Below are positions 24,001 through 35,450 of a stretch of DNA of 64,000 nt, piece after piece. Both the position numbers and the translations under genes were made by a program. Positions within the stretch are counted from its first letter, which is position 1, and every line of letters starts with the position of its first letter. Where the stretch lies: contig CM066920.1 of assembly GCA_033964015.1 (NCBI GenBank), forward strand, positions 1,302,001 to 1,366,000. The letters are read 5' to 3'. The DNA comes from Scolanthus callimorphus (lineage: Eukaryota > Cnidaria > Anthozoa > Actiniaria > Edwardsiidae). The notes beneath the pieces are model-generated. The model was not told where the DNA came from. It saw only the letters and a program-made list of their open reading frames with translations, and made no database searches.

Positions 24001-25439
24001 TTTTGGAATATCTTAGGTTGGTTCGCACGTGAGCTTCGGCGTCATTCGCAGACTGTTCTAGGTAATATTAACAATTCCATGTTTAATCCAACTGATTTGG
24101 TGGAAACTAAAACATCTAATCCCCGGAGAGTCGCTAAATAGTGGCAGGGTATGTACCGTTACGTTTCGAGCCTCGTTACATATTCACCACTATAAAACTC
24201 CCCTTCGGAATAGTTGTAACAACATTATCGAATGAGTAATGGAACGTTGTACCAACATTATCGAATGAGTAATGGAACGACGGATTGCGCAAACGCAAAA
24301 AAAATTGAAAGCAGTTGGCATATCTAAGGGGTGGGGCGCGCTTTTGCGCCCCTCACTGGGTCTCGCGCGTCCATGCATGGCATTTCCCGCTTTTTCCCGT
24401 TGTCCTGCTCTCGTCCGCATCTCGGGAGATGAAGACATTAATTTCGGGTGGTGGTTACCTCAGGTTAATAGCTACTAGTGTACACCGGTACCAGTGGAAA
24501 ATCCAGAAATTTCTGGAGGTACACATCGCCGAAGGTCCCACGTTTTTGTCTGTACCAGATAACAACAAAGCAAAAACAACAACAACAGACAAGAACGTAA
24601 CAAATCAAATTTCAAGTTTTCAAATAAAAGGATTAGGGGCTAGGCCTGACAAACGGTCGACAGAAAAAAAAACGTTACTTTGAATATTTGTTGGACTTAA
24701 ATAAAACAAATTTGGTCGAATTCTAATCTTAGTCGTGTTGAGAAACGGCCCCCAGGCCCGATACAGAATAGAAATAGGGCGACTTATCCCGCCATTATGC
24801 AAAGCTTTGGTTTTGTTAACATGATTTACTGCATAAAACTCTTAGAAACGAGTAAATTAAATGGCCACCCTTACTTAAGACACATGTCCTCATCTACCGT
24901 AATCTATTGATACTTACTGGTATTTTATTCAACACTCTTCTAGTTCTCCTTCTCACTGTCCGCGTCTTCTTGGAAGGGGTTTGTGGTGCTTCTGATAACA
25001 GAGTTTGTACGTGAAATGTTAAAAAAGAAACTAATAATCCCTAACTGCCCCAGCAGGGAATCGAACCAGGTGTACAGAGTTGATAGGCAAGTGGCTTACA
25101 CGCTGCGCTTCCTGTATGCTTCCCGAAGAAGAATTGAAAAAAAAAACCCCAGGATTTAAGAAAATGTATTTTAGAATACAGAAATGTTTGGAGGGAAGTA
25201 GTTAATCATTCACCTTCTTCCTCTGGTTCAACGTCGTGTTCGCTATCAGTAGAAGCAGAAGCACGTTCTTCTGGCACGAGAACAGGCTCTACCTGGATGC
25301 CAATAGTATCGGCGATGTCTCTTGCCTTTTGGCGAACTACTTGAACGGCATCTTGGGCTCCTGCTGGCAGGGCGTCAAGGCCGCCAAGCCGATTCTCTAT
25401 CAAAACCAACAACTCTGACAATAACTCTATCGCTGCCAT
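18044..25439 (-). CDS. SNase-like nuclease + SET-domain fusion protein
   Basis: Ten exons join in phase on the minus strand: 25214-25439, 24918-24991, 23564-23776, 22983-23076, 22773-22811, 21762-22626, 20505-20786, 19645-19719, 18709-19137, 18044-18182. They total 2436 nt, 811 codons plus stop, with no break. Residues 1-75 are helical and end acidic. A basic stretch (SKKTRTVRRRTRR) near 85 may be a nuclear signal. Residues about 340-520 form a staphylococcal-nuclease fold: DGD at about 346, RLIGIDAPE at about 370, DRYNRA at about 430, SLNALLVTSGFALVY at its end. These supply the Asp, Arg, Glu and Arg of the SNase active site. Residues about 640-775 form a SET domain (GLGLFSLKDIPEGVFI, LGKFVQDG, NCVFV, STRRILAGEELLTRY). 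Known SET domains methylate protein lysines; known SNases cleave nucleic acid or bind methylated Arg in Tudor-SN. The substrate here is unknown. Exon 5 (39 nt) is the least certain. Confidence 0.85.
19384..19579. mobile_element. MITE with CAGGGCCCGA ends (intronic)
   Basis: Ends cagggcccgatattagc and gctagtgtcgggccctg are inverted, with ggcgac repeats inside. It lies in the intron between SNase-SET exons 8 and 9 and resembles the element at 8584. Confidence 0.7.
20099..20499. mobile_element. Foldback MITE with about 90-bp inverted repeats
   Basis: Left arm ATCAAAACCAGTAGAGTGTC, with an interior ggcgcgaaaagatt and a ttttgatcacgtgctcac box; the right arm is the near-complete inverse. The right end stops five bases from the 5' splice site of SNase-SET exon 7 (donor starts at 20504), so insertion is almost flush with the exon. 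Related ends occur at 12832-13095. Confidence 0.85.
20858..21085. mobile_element. Non-autonomous repeat copy (partner of 33552-33806)
   Basis: It shares with 33552-33806 the blocks gctattgactcagaggcc, atgagggcgagaggaat and, about 160 bp on, gcattgacaatagac. It lies in the intron between SNase-SET exons 6 and 7. Encodes nothing. Confidence 0.65.
23942..24110. mobile_element. MITE with TTAGTTTCCACCAAATCAG ends
   Basis: Left ttagtttccaccaaatcag and right ctgatttggtggaaactaa are perfect inverses about 130 bp apart. Intronic in the SNase-SET gene (between exons 2 and 3). Confidence 0.8.
24222..24280. repeat. Short direct duplication
   Basis: The string aacattatcgaatgagtaat occurs twice in a row, near 24222 and 24255. 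Intronic. Confidence 0.7.
25050..25122 (-). ncRNA. tRNA-like / tRNA-derived SINE remnant
   Basis: On the minus strand the sequence ggttcgattccctgctgggg is a good polymerase III B box with an acceptor-like tail. An A-box-like stretch (gtgtaagccacttgcct) lies about 30 bases before it. No clean cloverleaf or intact acceptor pairing was found, so a SINE or tRNA pseudogene is more likely than a working tRNA. It lies in the first intron of the SNase-SET gene. Confidence 0.35.
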
Positions 25440-25689
25440 TTCGAAAATCTGAACTATTTGGTTCGATAGAATCTGTAAAACTAACGGTCCTAATCTTCGA
25501 CTCCCACTTACACACGTTTTGATCCATTCTCGTCCAATCAGCGTTGTTGTTATGGTAAGTTGCTAAGGAACGGAGACACCACCCTACAACCTGCAGACGA
25601 TTGCTGGCATGGGCCAATCGGAATATTCTCAAGAAAAGACAGCTGAAATTCAGGCTATTATGACGTTATGTTTATATTTTCTTTAATTG

Positions 25690-25740
25690 TTGTGTGTGTG
25701 TATGTTGTGTGTGTGTGGAGGGGGGGGGGGGGGGGGGGAC
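25690..25740. repeat. (TG)n followed by a G homopolymer
   Basis: An alternating TG run about 25 bp long followed by about 18 G. Low complexity; lengths probably unreliable. Confidence 0.85.
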
Positions 25741-26941
25741 ATTAAAACACTTGTTTATTATATTAATTTATTCAATACTAAATTTTTTTTAACCGGCGAA
25801 TATACGTTCCCCCTTATTTCCGATGTACTTCAATTCCCTGTGCACTCTATGGCTTTATTGTAGGTTGTGTGACACGCGTTCTTGTCCAGGTTTGCGTTGC
25901 TCGAATTAGGAGAGAGTTGGGTCAGAGTTAGCTCAGACGTAGGCGCAAGTTTTACAAAAAGGATTAGTTTCCATAAACCCGTGGAACAAAGTGTAGTAGT
26001 CAAGCCAGCACAAAACAGAAAACACAGAGTTTATTAGTAATAAATACTTTAAAGTGTATTTCGCGGGTTTATGAAAACCACTCTGATATGCTGTTGAATA
26101 ATAAATAATTATTTTGGTGCTGCGTATTTTTTTTTTTTTTAATTGTTGGGACATGTAACACTGTAACGTAATGATGTTCCCGGCCAGATCTAGAGGACGA
26201 AGAAACATCCGACCATTATCGGACCGAAAACCTTTGTTTTGGAAGACATTAAAATTATTTCACCGTTTATCGACGCACGACATTTGAAACTTCACCCAAA
26301 CCCGCAAATCCACGGAAAATCACCCGAAAAATATATCGGGAGATCAGTTTCTTCTTTCTTTTGTATTTAGGCCCCAGAAACGGGGTTAAAGCCAGCATTA
26401 GTACTTCATTCCAGCGCAAAAAAAAAGAAACAGGCTAATGGTCCACAGGTTATGGGGTACCTGTGTGCACAGGGACCAGTTCCAGCGAAAGTGGCTACAA
26501 AATGGCGCCGTTACGTTCAGAGGGTCAAAATCATTTCCCTACTGTCTTCGTTGATATGGGATTCACAGAGGAAGCCTTTTATACGAACTAAAGTGAGAAA
26601 TCAAACTTGAAGATGATGGAATTGGCGAAATACCGCAAGTCCAAGAATCTACTTACTATAATTTTGACTTTTGGCCGAATTATCAAGGTAAGATCAAGCC
26701 CGAGAGAAGCCTTTCGATGCTTTTCTTGACAGTATCGCTACTTTCACGCCCTTCATACTTCAGCATTATACGCCCGTCAGTCTTTTTACATCGTTCTCTT
26801 TAATTTAATTTTATTCCGTTTCGAAAAAAACAACTGCTCGCAGGGCAGCTAGCATGGAATGAGTGTTTGGTTGACAAACCTCAAAAAACCTTGACCCCAC
26901 ACAAACCTAAATTTGCAAAACGTGGCACCATTTTCCAGACC

Positions 26942-27252
26942 TTTACAGTCAAAAGACATGAAGCGTGCCCCCCTAGAGTTAAATATTCAATTCATTATTC
27001 CATCATTGATTTCATTAGATATTCGATCCAAAAATGCAATTTTCAATTCAACATTGAAAATTTTGTAATTTAAGATAAGTAACTTACTGTGGGTGAACAA
27101 TTAACTTACATATTCGGAAATCAACATTTGAACATTTAAAATTTTTAATATTGAATTGAAAAATGCATTTTTTGGTAATAATGAAATCAATAATGGAATA
27201 ATGAATTGAATGTTCAACTCTAGGGGGGCACGCTTCATGTCTTTTGACTGTA
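26942..27252. mobile_element. Foldback MITE with very long arms
   Basis: The left arm starts tttacagtcaaaagacatga and includes gcgtgcccccctagagtt. The right arm is its inverse, ending catgtcttttgactgtaa. Pairing extends for about 130 bp on each side with decay toward the AT-rich centre. A solo copy of the outer arm lies at 27885-27935. Confidence 0.85.
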
Positions 27253-27884
27253 AGTGGAAAACATACACAGCTAAAATGATGTGCAATCCATTCAACTAAT
27301 TTGTGTGTATATGGTACATGTGGTACATTAAGCATATTGACTCAGTTTTAGTGGCCTTGTATTTGATAATACCCTACCCCAGACTCAGATCCCCCAGACT
27401 GAATTTAATAGTACCCTAAAATGCCAAAAAGATTCAAGGCCAATTAGTTTAAGTGTAAGCTTATATCACCCTGAGAGGAGAGAAAATGGACTGAAAGTTG
27501 TGCTTGAACATAGCGACCTGAAGTTGGTTCCTAGAAGTCAGTTAAGAGTTGTCTGTAGATAAACGCTTATCCAACGGATAAATCCGGAACAAATCCTATA
27601 CAACAGATAACTTTTATCCATGGATAACTTTATCCAACCTTTAAAGGAACCGGCCCCTAATGCCAAAAATTCATGAGATAGGTGGTTCATATGAGATATG
27701 TAAGATCAAAGATTTATGCAAATTAGCATTTAATGATGTGGTATTCTCTAAGTTAGTTGTCATCAAATCTTCCTATATTGACAGTTTTCAAACAATTAGT
27801 TAGAAGCCAGAGGATGCACCCATTTCGAAAAAGTTTCTGCTGCACTGGCTGATATCAATAACATGCATATTTTTCTTCCTCCAG

Positions 27885-27935
27885 TTACAGTCAAAAGACA
27901 TGAAGCGTGCCCCCCTAGAGTCGAATATTCGAATC
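27885..27935. mobile_element. Solo arm of the 26942 foldback
   Basis: acagtcaaaagacatgaagc and gtgcccccctagagt match the outer arm of the element 900 bp upstream, with no opposing arm nearby. Confidence 0.75.
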
Positions 27936-29009
27936 GGATGGACAAATCTCACTATCATGCGAAAACCGAATTCAGTAATTGTTTTCTTTTCAGCAACCTG
28001 GAATTCTTACCTACATTGTATACTAGCTAAGCGAAGTCGATGACAAGGCCTTACAAGGTTAAACGATTTTTCAACTTCAGCTTAAGTCCATTAGTATTTT
28101 CCTCTTCGTACTCAATTCAAATAGCGCTGTGTACTCCTGGCCAATCAGAATCGAGATAGTGGCATGGCTAAAATAATAGTACATGTACGTTTATTTTATT
28201 TTTAGAAAATTTTCCACTCTATACAGCCTTATTCAGGCCTGTACGTTTATTGATTTGAGGCATGTCTACTCTATATTAACCTTAATCAGGCCTGTATTTT
28301 TTTTAGCGAAACAAATTTTTGCAGAACTCACTGTGTTGACTTTTGGTTTTCGAATCTGCGTTTAAGTGGCGATATTGTTTGCTGTTTTCGAAAACAAAAC
28401 AGCTGTGTTTCATTGCCTGAAAAGGGAGCAGAAAACTGGGAGGCAGACAGGTCAGTGGATGTTTTCATGAATAGCGTGAAAATGGTGTTTTCTCCACTCT
28501 ATACTATTATTCTACTCTATACTATTATTTTGCTCTGTACTTTTATTTGGAACTTCAGAGTATGCACACTTAATAAGGAGAATACATTTTGCACTGTGTC
28601 TTTGAATGTGATTTATGCTTGTATAGTATGTACTCGCTGTTGCATTTGTTGTCAAATAAATCAGCAGTCCTCTTGCAACAAAACATTTTTATTATCTTTC
28701 CAGGCCTTTTCAACATTAATTAGCACAAGACTAAATTATGAAAACAGGGATAAAACTTCCATTGATCATGTCTTTGAACTTTAAAAATTTTGAAAGAACA
28801 TTTGTCACACTGTGTTCTGCACATCAATTCATGAACACATTGACATGATTGTAATGTTTCACAGGAGGTGCAAATGGATGAGATAAATTTTACTGTCCCC
28901 CTGTGGGAATGCACTTTTGGAGTCATGGACATATCCAATTTGATTGATGGCACTTCCTCTTCATTTCATTACTGTACACCTCCCCCCAATACTCACTCTC
29001 ACACACATC

Positions 29010-29434
29010 CCAGGGGGGATACTCGGATATAAAAAAGACGGGGGGGGGGGTCCAACATATTTTTTGGGGTATGAAATTTGTAGTAAAAGTATTTTTTGGG
29101 TTGAAAATTTTACCAGGTATTTTCTTGGGGGTTGAGAAAATTCTGGGGGTTGAAACATTTGACAATGAGTTGATCATCAAGATACTGCCTTATAGCTAGA
29201 GCTATTTCCCAGAAACATAATATTAAGACGGGTGTCATGTGTATGCGTAAGCCTTTTTAGGCTAAAAAAGTTGCATATTTTTTGGGGGTATCGAATTTTA
29301 GGAGCAGGTTTTTTTTTTCGGTATAAAATTTATGGCTCAGGTATTTCTTTGGGTATGAAATTTGGAGCTCCGTTGGACCCCCCCCCCCCCCCCCCCCTCC
29401 CCATCATTTTTATATCCGAGTACCCCCCTCCTGA
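29010..29434. mobile_element. Inverted-repeat element with poly-G/poly-C interior
   Basis: ggggggatactcggatataa at about 29013 and ttatatccgagtacccccct at about 29410 are inverses. The interior has long G and C runs and repeated ggggtatgaaattt-type phrases. Non-coding. Confidence 0.7.
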
Positions 29435-29635
29435 GGGGAGCGCTCACTGTATTAAAAAAGCATTCAATAAATAATACCCAATCAAGAGCATGTGCATCAC
29501 ATGCTGTGAACTATTTGCATTTGGCCTCCAATAAGAAACATGTCCCTCTAAGCCAAGATATGTAATGTGAGTTACAATAAAACTAGTGTTGACCATTTAC
29601 GGTACCCATAATGTAGGCACTAACCACGGCCGTAC

Positions 29636-31484
29636 ATTTTCAGCTCCATTCTTAATTTTTGGGAAAATGTTTAAGTCATAATGAATACGATCATAATGGT
29701 AATCTGCCTGAACTATGTGTGATTCTTTTACAGCTTTTGCCTCAGCAACATCATTCTCATTTGTGGAGTACCTCATCATGACTGCGAAACTGTCACAGCG
29801 GGAGCATGTATCAACCCGAGGACGACGGAATGAGATCTGGTATGTACGAATGATGTTTCTGAAGGATCGTTTGCTCATGGGTGGCTCATCATGTTCCCCA
29901 ATGCCCTTCTTGGCCAAGAATTCACGCCATAGCTGTGATACAGACAATGAGCATTTTAAGTACTGTGTGTCTTGCTTTTGCTCACGTGCATAATGGGACT
30001 TGTCTCTGTCATAGCTCCGTAGATGCTCCACAACCTGAAAAATAACATAAGGAAGTCTGCGTTTCATTAAAATTGATTGTACTAAAAGAGCCATTCAACA
30101 GTATTTGAGACAAATAAAATAAAAATAAGAAGGGTATAATTATCAATCAAAAAAGTTCTCCTTGGTAGACATGTAGCACATTTAATACTTAACTATAGCT
30201 CATAAAATTGAAACTATCAGTCATTTCTTACAAGATGGACACAGAGAGGTAAAAAGACTACACAGGAATGGGTCAGAAACTCTAAAATGGTTGCCATTTC
30301 TGTTTTGCTTAATTTAATTCAAGGGGTGGAGGGGGAAATCTCATATGGGGTCTGGCGGGGGGTGGTCGTGGTATCTTTTCGGGGTTAAAATTGTGACCTG
30401 TGGTATCTTTTAGGGGGTAAAAATATAAAAGCCAGGAAATTTTAGGGATCTTTTAGGGTGTCCAATCAAGCAATTTTGCCCTTCAATTCAAGAAAAGAGT
30501 ACTTCAAAATTTTTCTTTAAAACCCTGTCAGTTTTATGGCGTTGTAATAGGTATCGGTATCTTTTAGGCGTTATTCTGAAGCTTGGCCACACCCATGTTG
30601 GTATCTTTTAGGGTCAAATCAACCAGCACCCCTGTCCAAACAATATGTGAGTCATTCACCCCCCCCCCCCCCCCACCATCAGACAAACATCTCAATATAT
30701 TTAGAGGTGGCGCTTGAAACGATTATCTCATGAAAACCCCATAATTCTTGTGTAGAAAAGCATTTCGGCTTTTTAGTTCAGAGTTTGATCATGAGAAAAG
30801 TACTGAACAAAATTTCATTTCTTTCACTTTTATTTGGGATCAAACCGCCCCCCCCCCCCCCCCCCCCCCCCCACCCACCCGCATTCCCGTGAAGAGTCTT
30901 CAAAGAGTCTCAAATTCAATATGTGCTGTGTAAATTACCTCTGCTTTAAGACCCAGCGGAATCCGTCTTTGATTTCTCTGTTCTTTTCGCTGGTCCTTTT
31001 CGACTGTTCCGGAGTATGGCTGAAGCTTTTTTATCAATACTCGGATCCTCTTCTTTCCGACACCATATATTTTTAGGAAGGCGCATTTACAGATTTCAAC
31101 TTTCGCTTGTCCAGTGGCATCCTTAATGTGATACCTTATCTGGCGTTTGGAACGTTCCTTTCTGATGTCCAGTAAAGAGATCAGATAATTGTTTTGTTCT
31201 TCATAGAGCATGCCATCAAACTGCCTTCTGATTATTTCGATCACTCGGCGTCCATGACTTAGTAGGCAAGTGCGTTTAGTGCAGCACTCCAAGCTTATGG
31301 CGTTCACGCTTTGATGTGGCCTGTTTTTTCTAGGGGTAGCTTTCGTCTTAATTCTGCTGTGAACTTTGCGTCTTTTTCTTCTGGGTAGGAGATCGTTACA
31401 CGGTGCAGGGAGACGGTTTCTTTGAGATCTTTTACCGTTATTTTCTGGATCAAAAGTGTATCCAAAACCACTCGTTACCTCCAT
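29636..31484 (-). pseudogene. DDE-transposase-like protein, N-terminal half
   Basis: Two exons join in phase 0: 30939-31484 (182 codons from ATG) and 29636-30034 (133 codons, ending at a GTACGG donor or running on to an in-frame stop near 29597). Exon 1 has a Cys pair (LECCTKRTCLLSHG), the segment FDGMLYEEQ, a KCAFLKIYGVGKKRIR helix, and basic tracts. Exon 2 has VVEHLRSYDRDKSHY, YLKCSLSVSQLW, and a CSRCDSF knuckle followed by HIVQADYHYDRIHYDL. This order matches the N-terminal half of a transposase-derived family common in cnidarians and insects. I find no catalytic half downstream on this strand; a matching half lies on the plus strand at 32033. Hence called broken; it could still be expressed as a truncated protein. 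Confidence 0.65.
30320..30665. mobile_element. Fragment of the 'tatcttttagggg' repeat family
   Basis: Repeated tatcttttagggg phrases with G-rich left and C-rich right borders, inside the transposase intron. Similar phrases occur at 17400-17960, 19760-20040, 54760-55020 and 59837-60193. Confidence 0.55.
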
Positions 31485-32032
31485 TTCTAGGCGAGACTTG
31501 ACGATTGTGGCGGCACGCGTATACTTATTCGACTAAGTGATTGTCATGCGCACATAGGCCGGAAGGGAGGTCCATTTGAATATGAATAATGAATGAAGAA
31601 TCATACAATTTGAAGACACAAAGCAAAGTAGTTCTGACAAAGAATGTGAGAAATTTCGTCTGACAGTAGGACAATAGTAATTATCTTAAAAAGAGCAAAC
31701 TTTTTCGTAAAAAGTTGTATAAAAAGTATTATGTTTTAAGACTAGGGAAGGAAAGTTTGGGAATGATTCTGCCATCGTGTGGTAAAAATTGTATTAAATT
31801 GATTATTTAAAGTTAGAAAGACGTTTTTCGTTCAAATAGAAAATTGCGGAATTACTCAAATAATGTGACGTGTCTTACGCGACCTTTAATGTGCAAGTTG
31901 CAGATCCCATCAAAGTGCTTCGAATCCTGCTTGAACTCGGTTTAGCTTGTATGAGGCCATAAACTTACCTTTGCAAAAATAAAATCGTTTCCGGTTATCC
32001 TCCTTTACTTTTCCATGCCGCCGTAAGACAAT

Positions 32033-33076
32033 TAAGGCGGTCTTTTAACTTATGTAAATGACATCGGATTTAACATCCAGAGCTATTATCACTTGACGGG
32101 TTTAATAGAAGAAGCCGCACCTTGGCTCTCATTTCTCCTTGCTTTCGACATTACGAAAATGGAGCGAGCAGTATCACATGGCGTTTCCAGTTTCCATTTT
32201 GATTTTCATAAGAATTTATCATGTCCCAAAATCACCTGCCAAGATAGTTACTATGCTAGTAAGCTTACAACGTACGCTTTTGGAGTTCACAGTGGAGAAA
32301 CTGGTAAGGGATACGCGTATATCTGGCCGGAGACGGTTGCACCGAAAACTCCGGACACGCTTCTAAGTTGTTTAAACTTTCACTTAACTGAGGTGGAGGG
32401 TGAAAACAGAGCGTGGAATTGTTTTTGGAGCGATAACTGCAGAAGTCAGCAAAAGAACTTTACAGTTGCAATGTATTTTGAATACCTCGTTGCGTCTGGG
32501 TTCAGGCAACGCATAGATCATTTTTACTTGATAGCCGGTCATTCTTATGCAGCAGTAGATCGCGAAGCAGGCAATGCAGAAGGTGTTCTACGCACTCAAG
32601 ATGTTATAGAAACACCTGGGGACTATGTGAACATTATAAATAGCAGCAGTTTAAGCCCTAAAATCACATGGATTGAGTTGGAACAGCCACAATTCAAGAA
32701 CTATTCTTCGTTCCTTAGACAAAAATACACCGAGTCTCGACGTGATATTAATGGCCGCCCGTACAGGTTTAGTGACATTCATCATTTTAATTACGGAATA
32801 GGCGAAAGAATCGATCCCGTTTCTGGAGCTATCAAAACTTACAGTCATCCTGGAATCGTTTGGATGAGGAAAACACTGTCTGCCGAAGAAACGCCGGTTG
32901 AGGTAGACTTAAGAAAAGAGAACAATGTGAGAGACTTGGAAGTTTGTAGTTTGCGCCCATTGAACAGGAGGTTATTGCCAGTGTCGGAGAAAAAGCGGAA
33001 GGACCTATCGAATCTCACGAAATTCTTAAGTCCTAGAGGGCAGGGCTATTTCTCTGATGTTACGGGAAATCATTGA
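32033..33076 (+). pseudogene. DDE-transposase-like protein, C-terminal half
   Basis: An uninterrupted plus-strand frame (open from about 32033, stop at 33074-33076) with no convincing start codon. It contains FHFDFHKNLSCP, SYYASKLTTYAFGVHSGE, WSDNCRSQQKNFTVA, and HFYLIAGHSYAAVDREAGNAE. These correspond to the catalytic core of the family whose N-terminal half is encoded at 29636-31484 on the other strand; the two halves together would make one complete protein of ordinary family layout with little overlap. The first 30 codons (LTGLIEEAAPWLSFLLAFDI) do not look like the family and may be intron or rearranged DNA. The strand relation suggests an inversion separated the halves. No TIRs were found around them. 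Confidence 0.65.
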
Positions 33077-33533
33077 AGATGTAGAGGATATTTACTAAAT
33101 AAACTCCTTATGGCGGCTGTAATGTCGGAGAGAAGCCAAGCTTCGAGGGCAACTGAAATTTTCATTCGCGGACATTATCCGCCAATATTGCAGCTAGCCA
33201 AGAGGGGGTTATTTTTTTATGTCCCAGCGACTTCACTAAAAAACAACTTTCTTACCATTGAAAACGTTCACGACGTATTTAGTTGACTTTTTTGTGTTTT
33301 CCGGCATCGCCTCAGCCACAAAATTTCCGTATTTCATCAACATTCTTAGACCAAAACCTTGGTTGCTTGTTTTCCATTATTTTTTAAACAAAAATAATCC
33401 AGTTTTTGCTCAAAACATTTCTCTCAGGACGGATAGCACTTCCGATGGACAATATCGTTTGATATCTGTCCTGTGAAAATGTACCACGTGATACGTCTCG
33501 ACCAATGAGCGCGCGTTAAAATTGATCACTGAG

Positions 33534-33551
<18 letters not shown>

Positions 33552-33565
<14 letters not shown>

Positions 33566-33569
33566 CCTC

Positions 33570-33600
<31 letters not shown>

Positions 33601-33806
33601 ATGGGCTATTGACTCAGAGGCCATGAGGGCGAGAGGAATAATTGTTTTAGTCAAATCACACTAGTAGGTCAATTTGTATTGCCAAAAACGGTTTCTGGTC
33701 TGGTCATTTGCCATTTTCTGGCTCTCGAATCCGACACTTTTCGATAGTAGCTCAACCAATCAGAACGCAGCATTGACAATAGACAACTAGTGTGATTTGA
33801 CTAAAA
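33552..33806. mobile_element. Non-autonomous inverted-repeat element
   Basis: At the left, ctctgagtcaatagcccatg faces its own inverse (gggctattgactcagaggcc) as a tight hairpin. An outer pair, gtcaaatcacactagt and actagtgtgatttgac, brackets the right part. A partner copy is at 20858. Confidence 0.75.
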
Positions 33807-33835
33807 TGCGGTATACGCCGGTGGAGATAGATGAA

Positions 33836-33985
33836 CAATGTTAAGAGGGCTTGGACGTTAGCAGTTTGCGCCTGTTGAACAGGAGATTATTGCCAGTGTC
33901 TGGCAAAAAGCGCAAGGACCTAGCAAATCTCACAGGGATATTTCCGTGATGTTATTCGAAATCAATGAAGATTTAGAAGATGTTG
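33836..33985 (+). pseudogene. Duplicate of the transposase C-terminal tail
   Basis: This segment repeats 32925-33090 (the LEVCSLRPLNRRLLPVSEKK region) with about ten percent divergence and a deletion near its end, then a stop. It has no upstream coding sequence. The repeat element at 33552 lies between the two copies. Confidence 0.8.
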
Positions 33986-34272
33986 CATGTAATGTTCTGT
34001 TTATTAGATATAAATATCAATGAAACGCCACGTATGAAATAGCAATTTTTGGCGCGGGAAGTCAACGGGGGCGGTACTTCATCGGTGTTTGTATAATGAA
34101 AATTGGCCCTCCCATGTTTTTTAAAGATTGTTAACTCAAATTTGAGCTTTTTCTCTTTGATCTTCGTATCCGTAATTTGGATGAGAAACGAAAGAAGCTT
34201 CCTATATGTTCGAGGAAGTATTTGCTAACAGAATAACAACACAGTTGCTTATAAGAGCGGACTTTGCACAAT

Positions 34273-34452
34273 AGAGCCGATTTCACATGACTGTGAAAAG
34301 TACCGTGACACGGCGCGGTACTGTCGCGGTGGCGGTACGGAACCTGGCCTGCTGTAGATACCGAACGAAACCGCGTAGTCGCGGCACGGACACGGTCGCG
34401 GAGTGGTACAACTTTGTCGCGGAACTTTTCACAGTCATACGAAATCTGCTCT
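34273..34452. mobile_element. GC-rich MITE
   Basis: gagccgatttcacatgactg with gtgaaaagt at the left and acttttcacagtcatacgaa with atctgctc at the right are inverted. The interior is a string of cgcggtac-type repeats, much more GC-rich than its surroundings. Confidence 0.75.
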
Positions 34453-35450
34453 AGTAACGTACGTAGTGTTTGTCAAGTTCATAAACAAACGTTGAGGCAT
34501 GAAGGATTCTGGGAATCACACGTTTTATTTCGAAAATTAAAAATATGGTCATCCTCATTACAATCGATTAAGAAGGAATCCGCCAGAAATTCGAGTAAGC
34601 AGTGGACAAAAATGTGTACCACGATCATTTGCATTGTATTTAGAATTCATTAGGTCTGTTTTCAATATCTCCTGAAAAGAATCCATTTTCTAATCACGGC
34701 AACCACTTAAACCGGAGTTTAAAGTTCTTACCATAGTTCTCCTCTCTAACTATGAGAAATGGTAGTGGACGGGAATCGAAATTTTGGAATTGAAAGGGGG
34801 AATTTGTTTTTGGTGTTACAGCAGTGAACGATTAACTTCTATAGCTTTTAGAAAATACAAGCAGAATTAAAATATCCCTAATATTTGTCTGGTACAAGAT
34901 TTTTGTCCACCAAAGATCTATTAATATGTAACGCGCTTTACGATTACACTTGAGTTAAATTCATTAAACGTACCGACTGAGGCGGATGATAAAAAAATCA
35001 TCCGGATTATGTTTGTCTCGTGAAATCGGCCGTGTTATGTTTCTCAATATTAAGCAATTATTGGATGAGGTGAGCATGCAAGAATCCACGGGACATTGTT
35101 TATTCAATTTATTCCAGGTAACACAAAAACCGAATCCAATAGATGTTTTATTATACATTGATTCAGTAACTACTTTCGCGATGAACTAAGTTGATTATTC
35201 TTTCAAACAATTTCAAGCAAATTCTTCTGGCTCATTCAATTTTGCTCGAGTAAATCAACTGCGAGGTTCACTCTTGCATGCTGTCTTTACGTTTTTCGAC
35301 TCTTTGTTTTCTAATAATTGAGCATTTTTGTCCTCGTTTGAAGATATGAAACGAGAGCTGTCTTTGCTTTAAGCTCAACGCAGGCCCTTTTCAAAATTGA
35401 ATCTACGCGCCCTAGGCCCACAATGCATTGCGCGCAGCATGCTGATGCTG

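Larger units (their letters stand above)
25741..29635. other. Intergenic region, repeats only
   Basis: Between the SNase-SET start and the transposase N-half I see no supported gene. It contains the foldback at 26942-27252, a solo arm of it at about 27885, tandem 'ctctatac' motifs at 28200-28510, and the poly-G element at 29010-29434. The 123-codon frame at 28413 has no domain signal. Confidence 0.6.

Noticed and set aside
25050..25122. Functional tRNA gene
   Set aside because: A B box is clear, but no complete cloverleaf could be drawn; kept only as a tRNA-like remnant.
28413..28784. 123-codon plus frame
   Set aside because: Low-complexity hydrophobic repeats (YTIILLYTIILL) from tandem ctctatactatta-type DNA.
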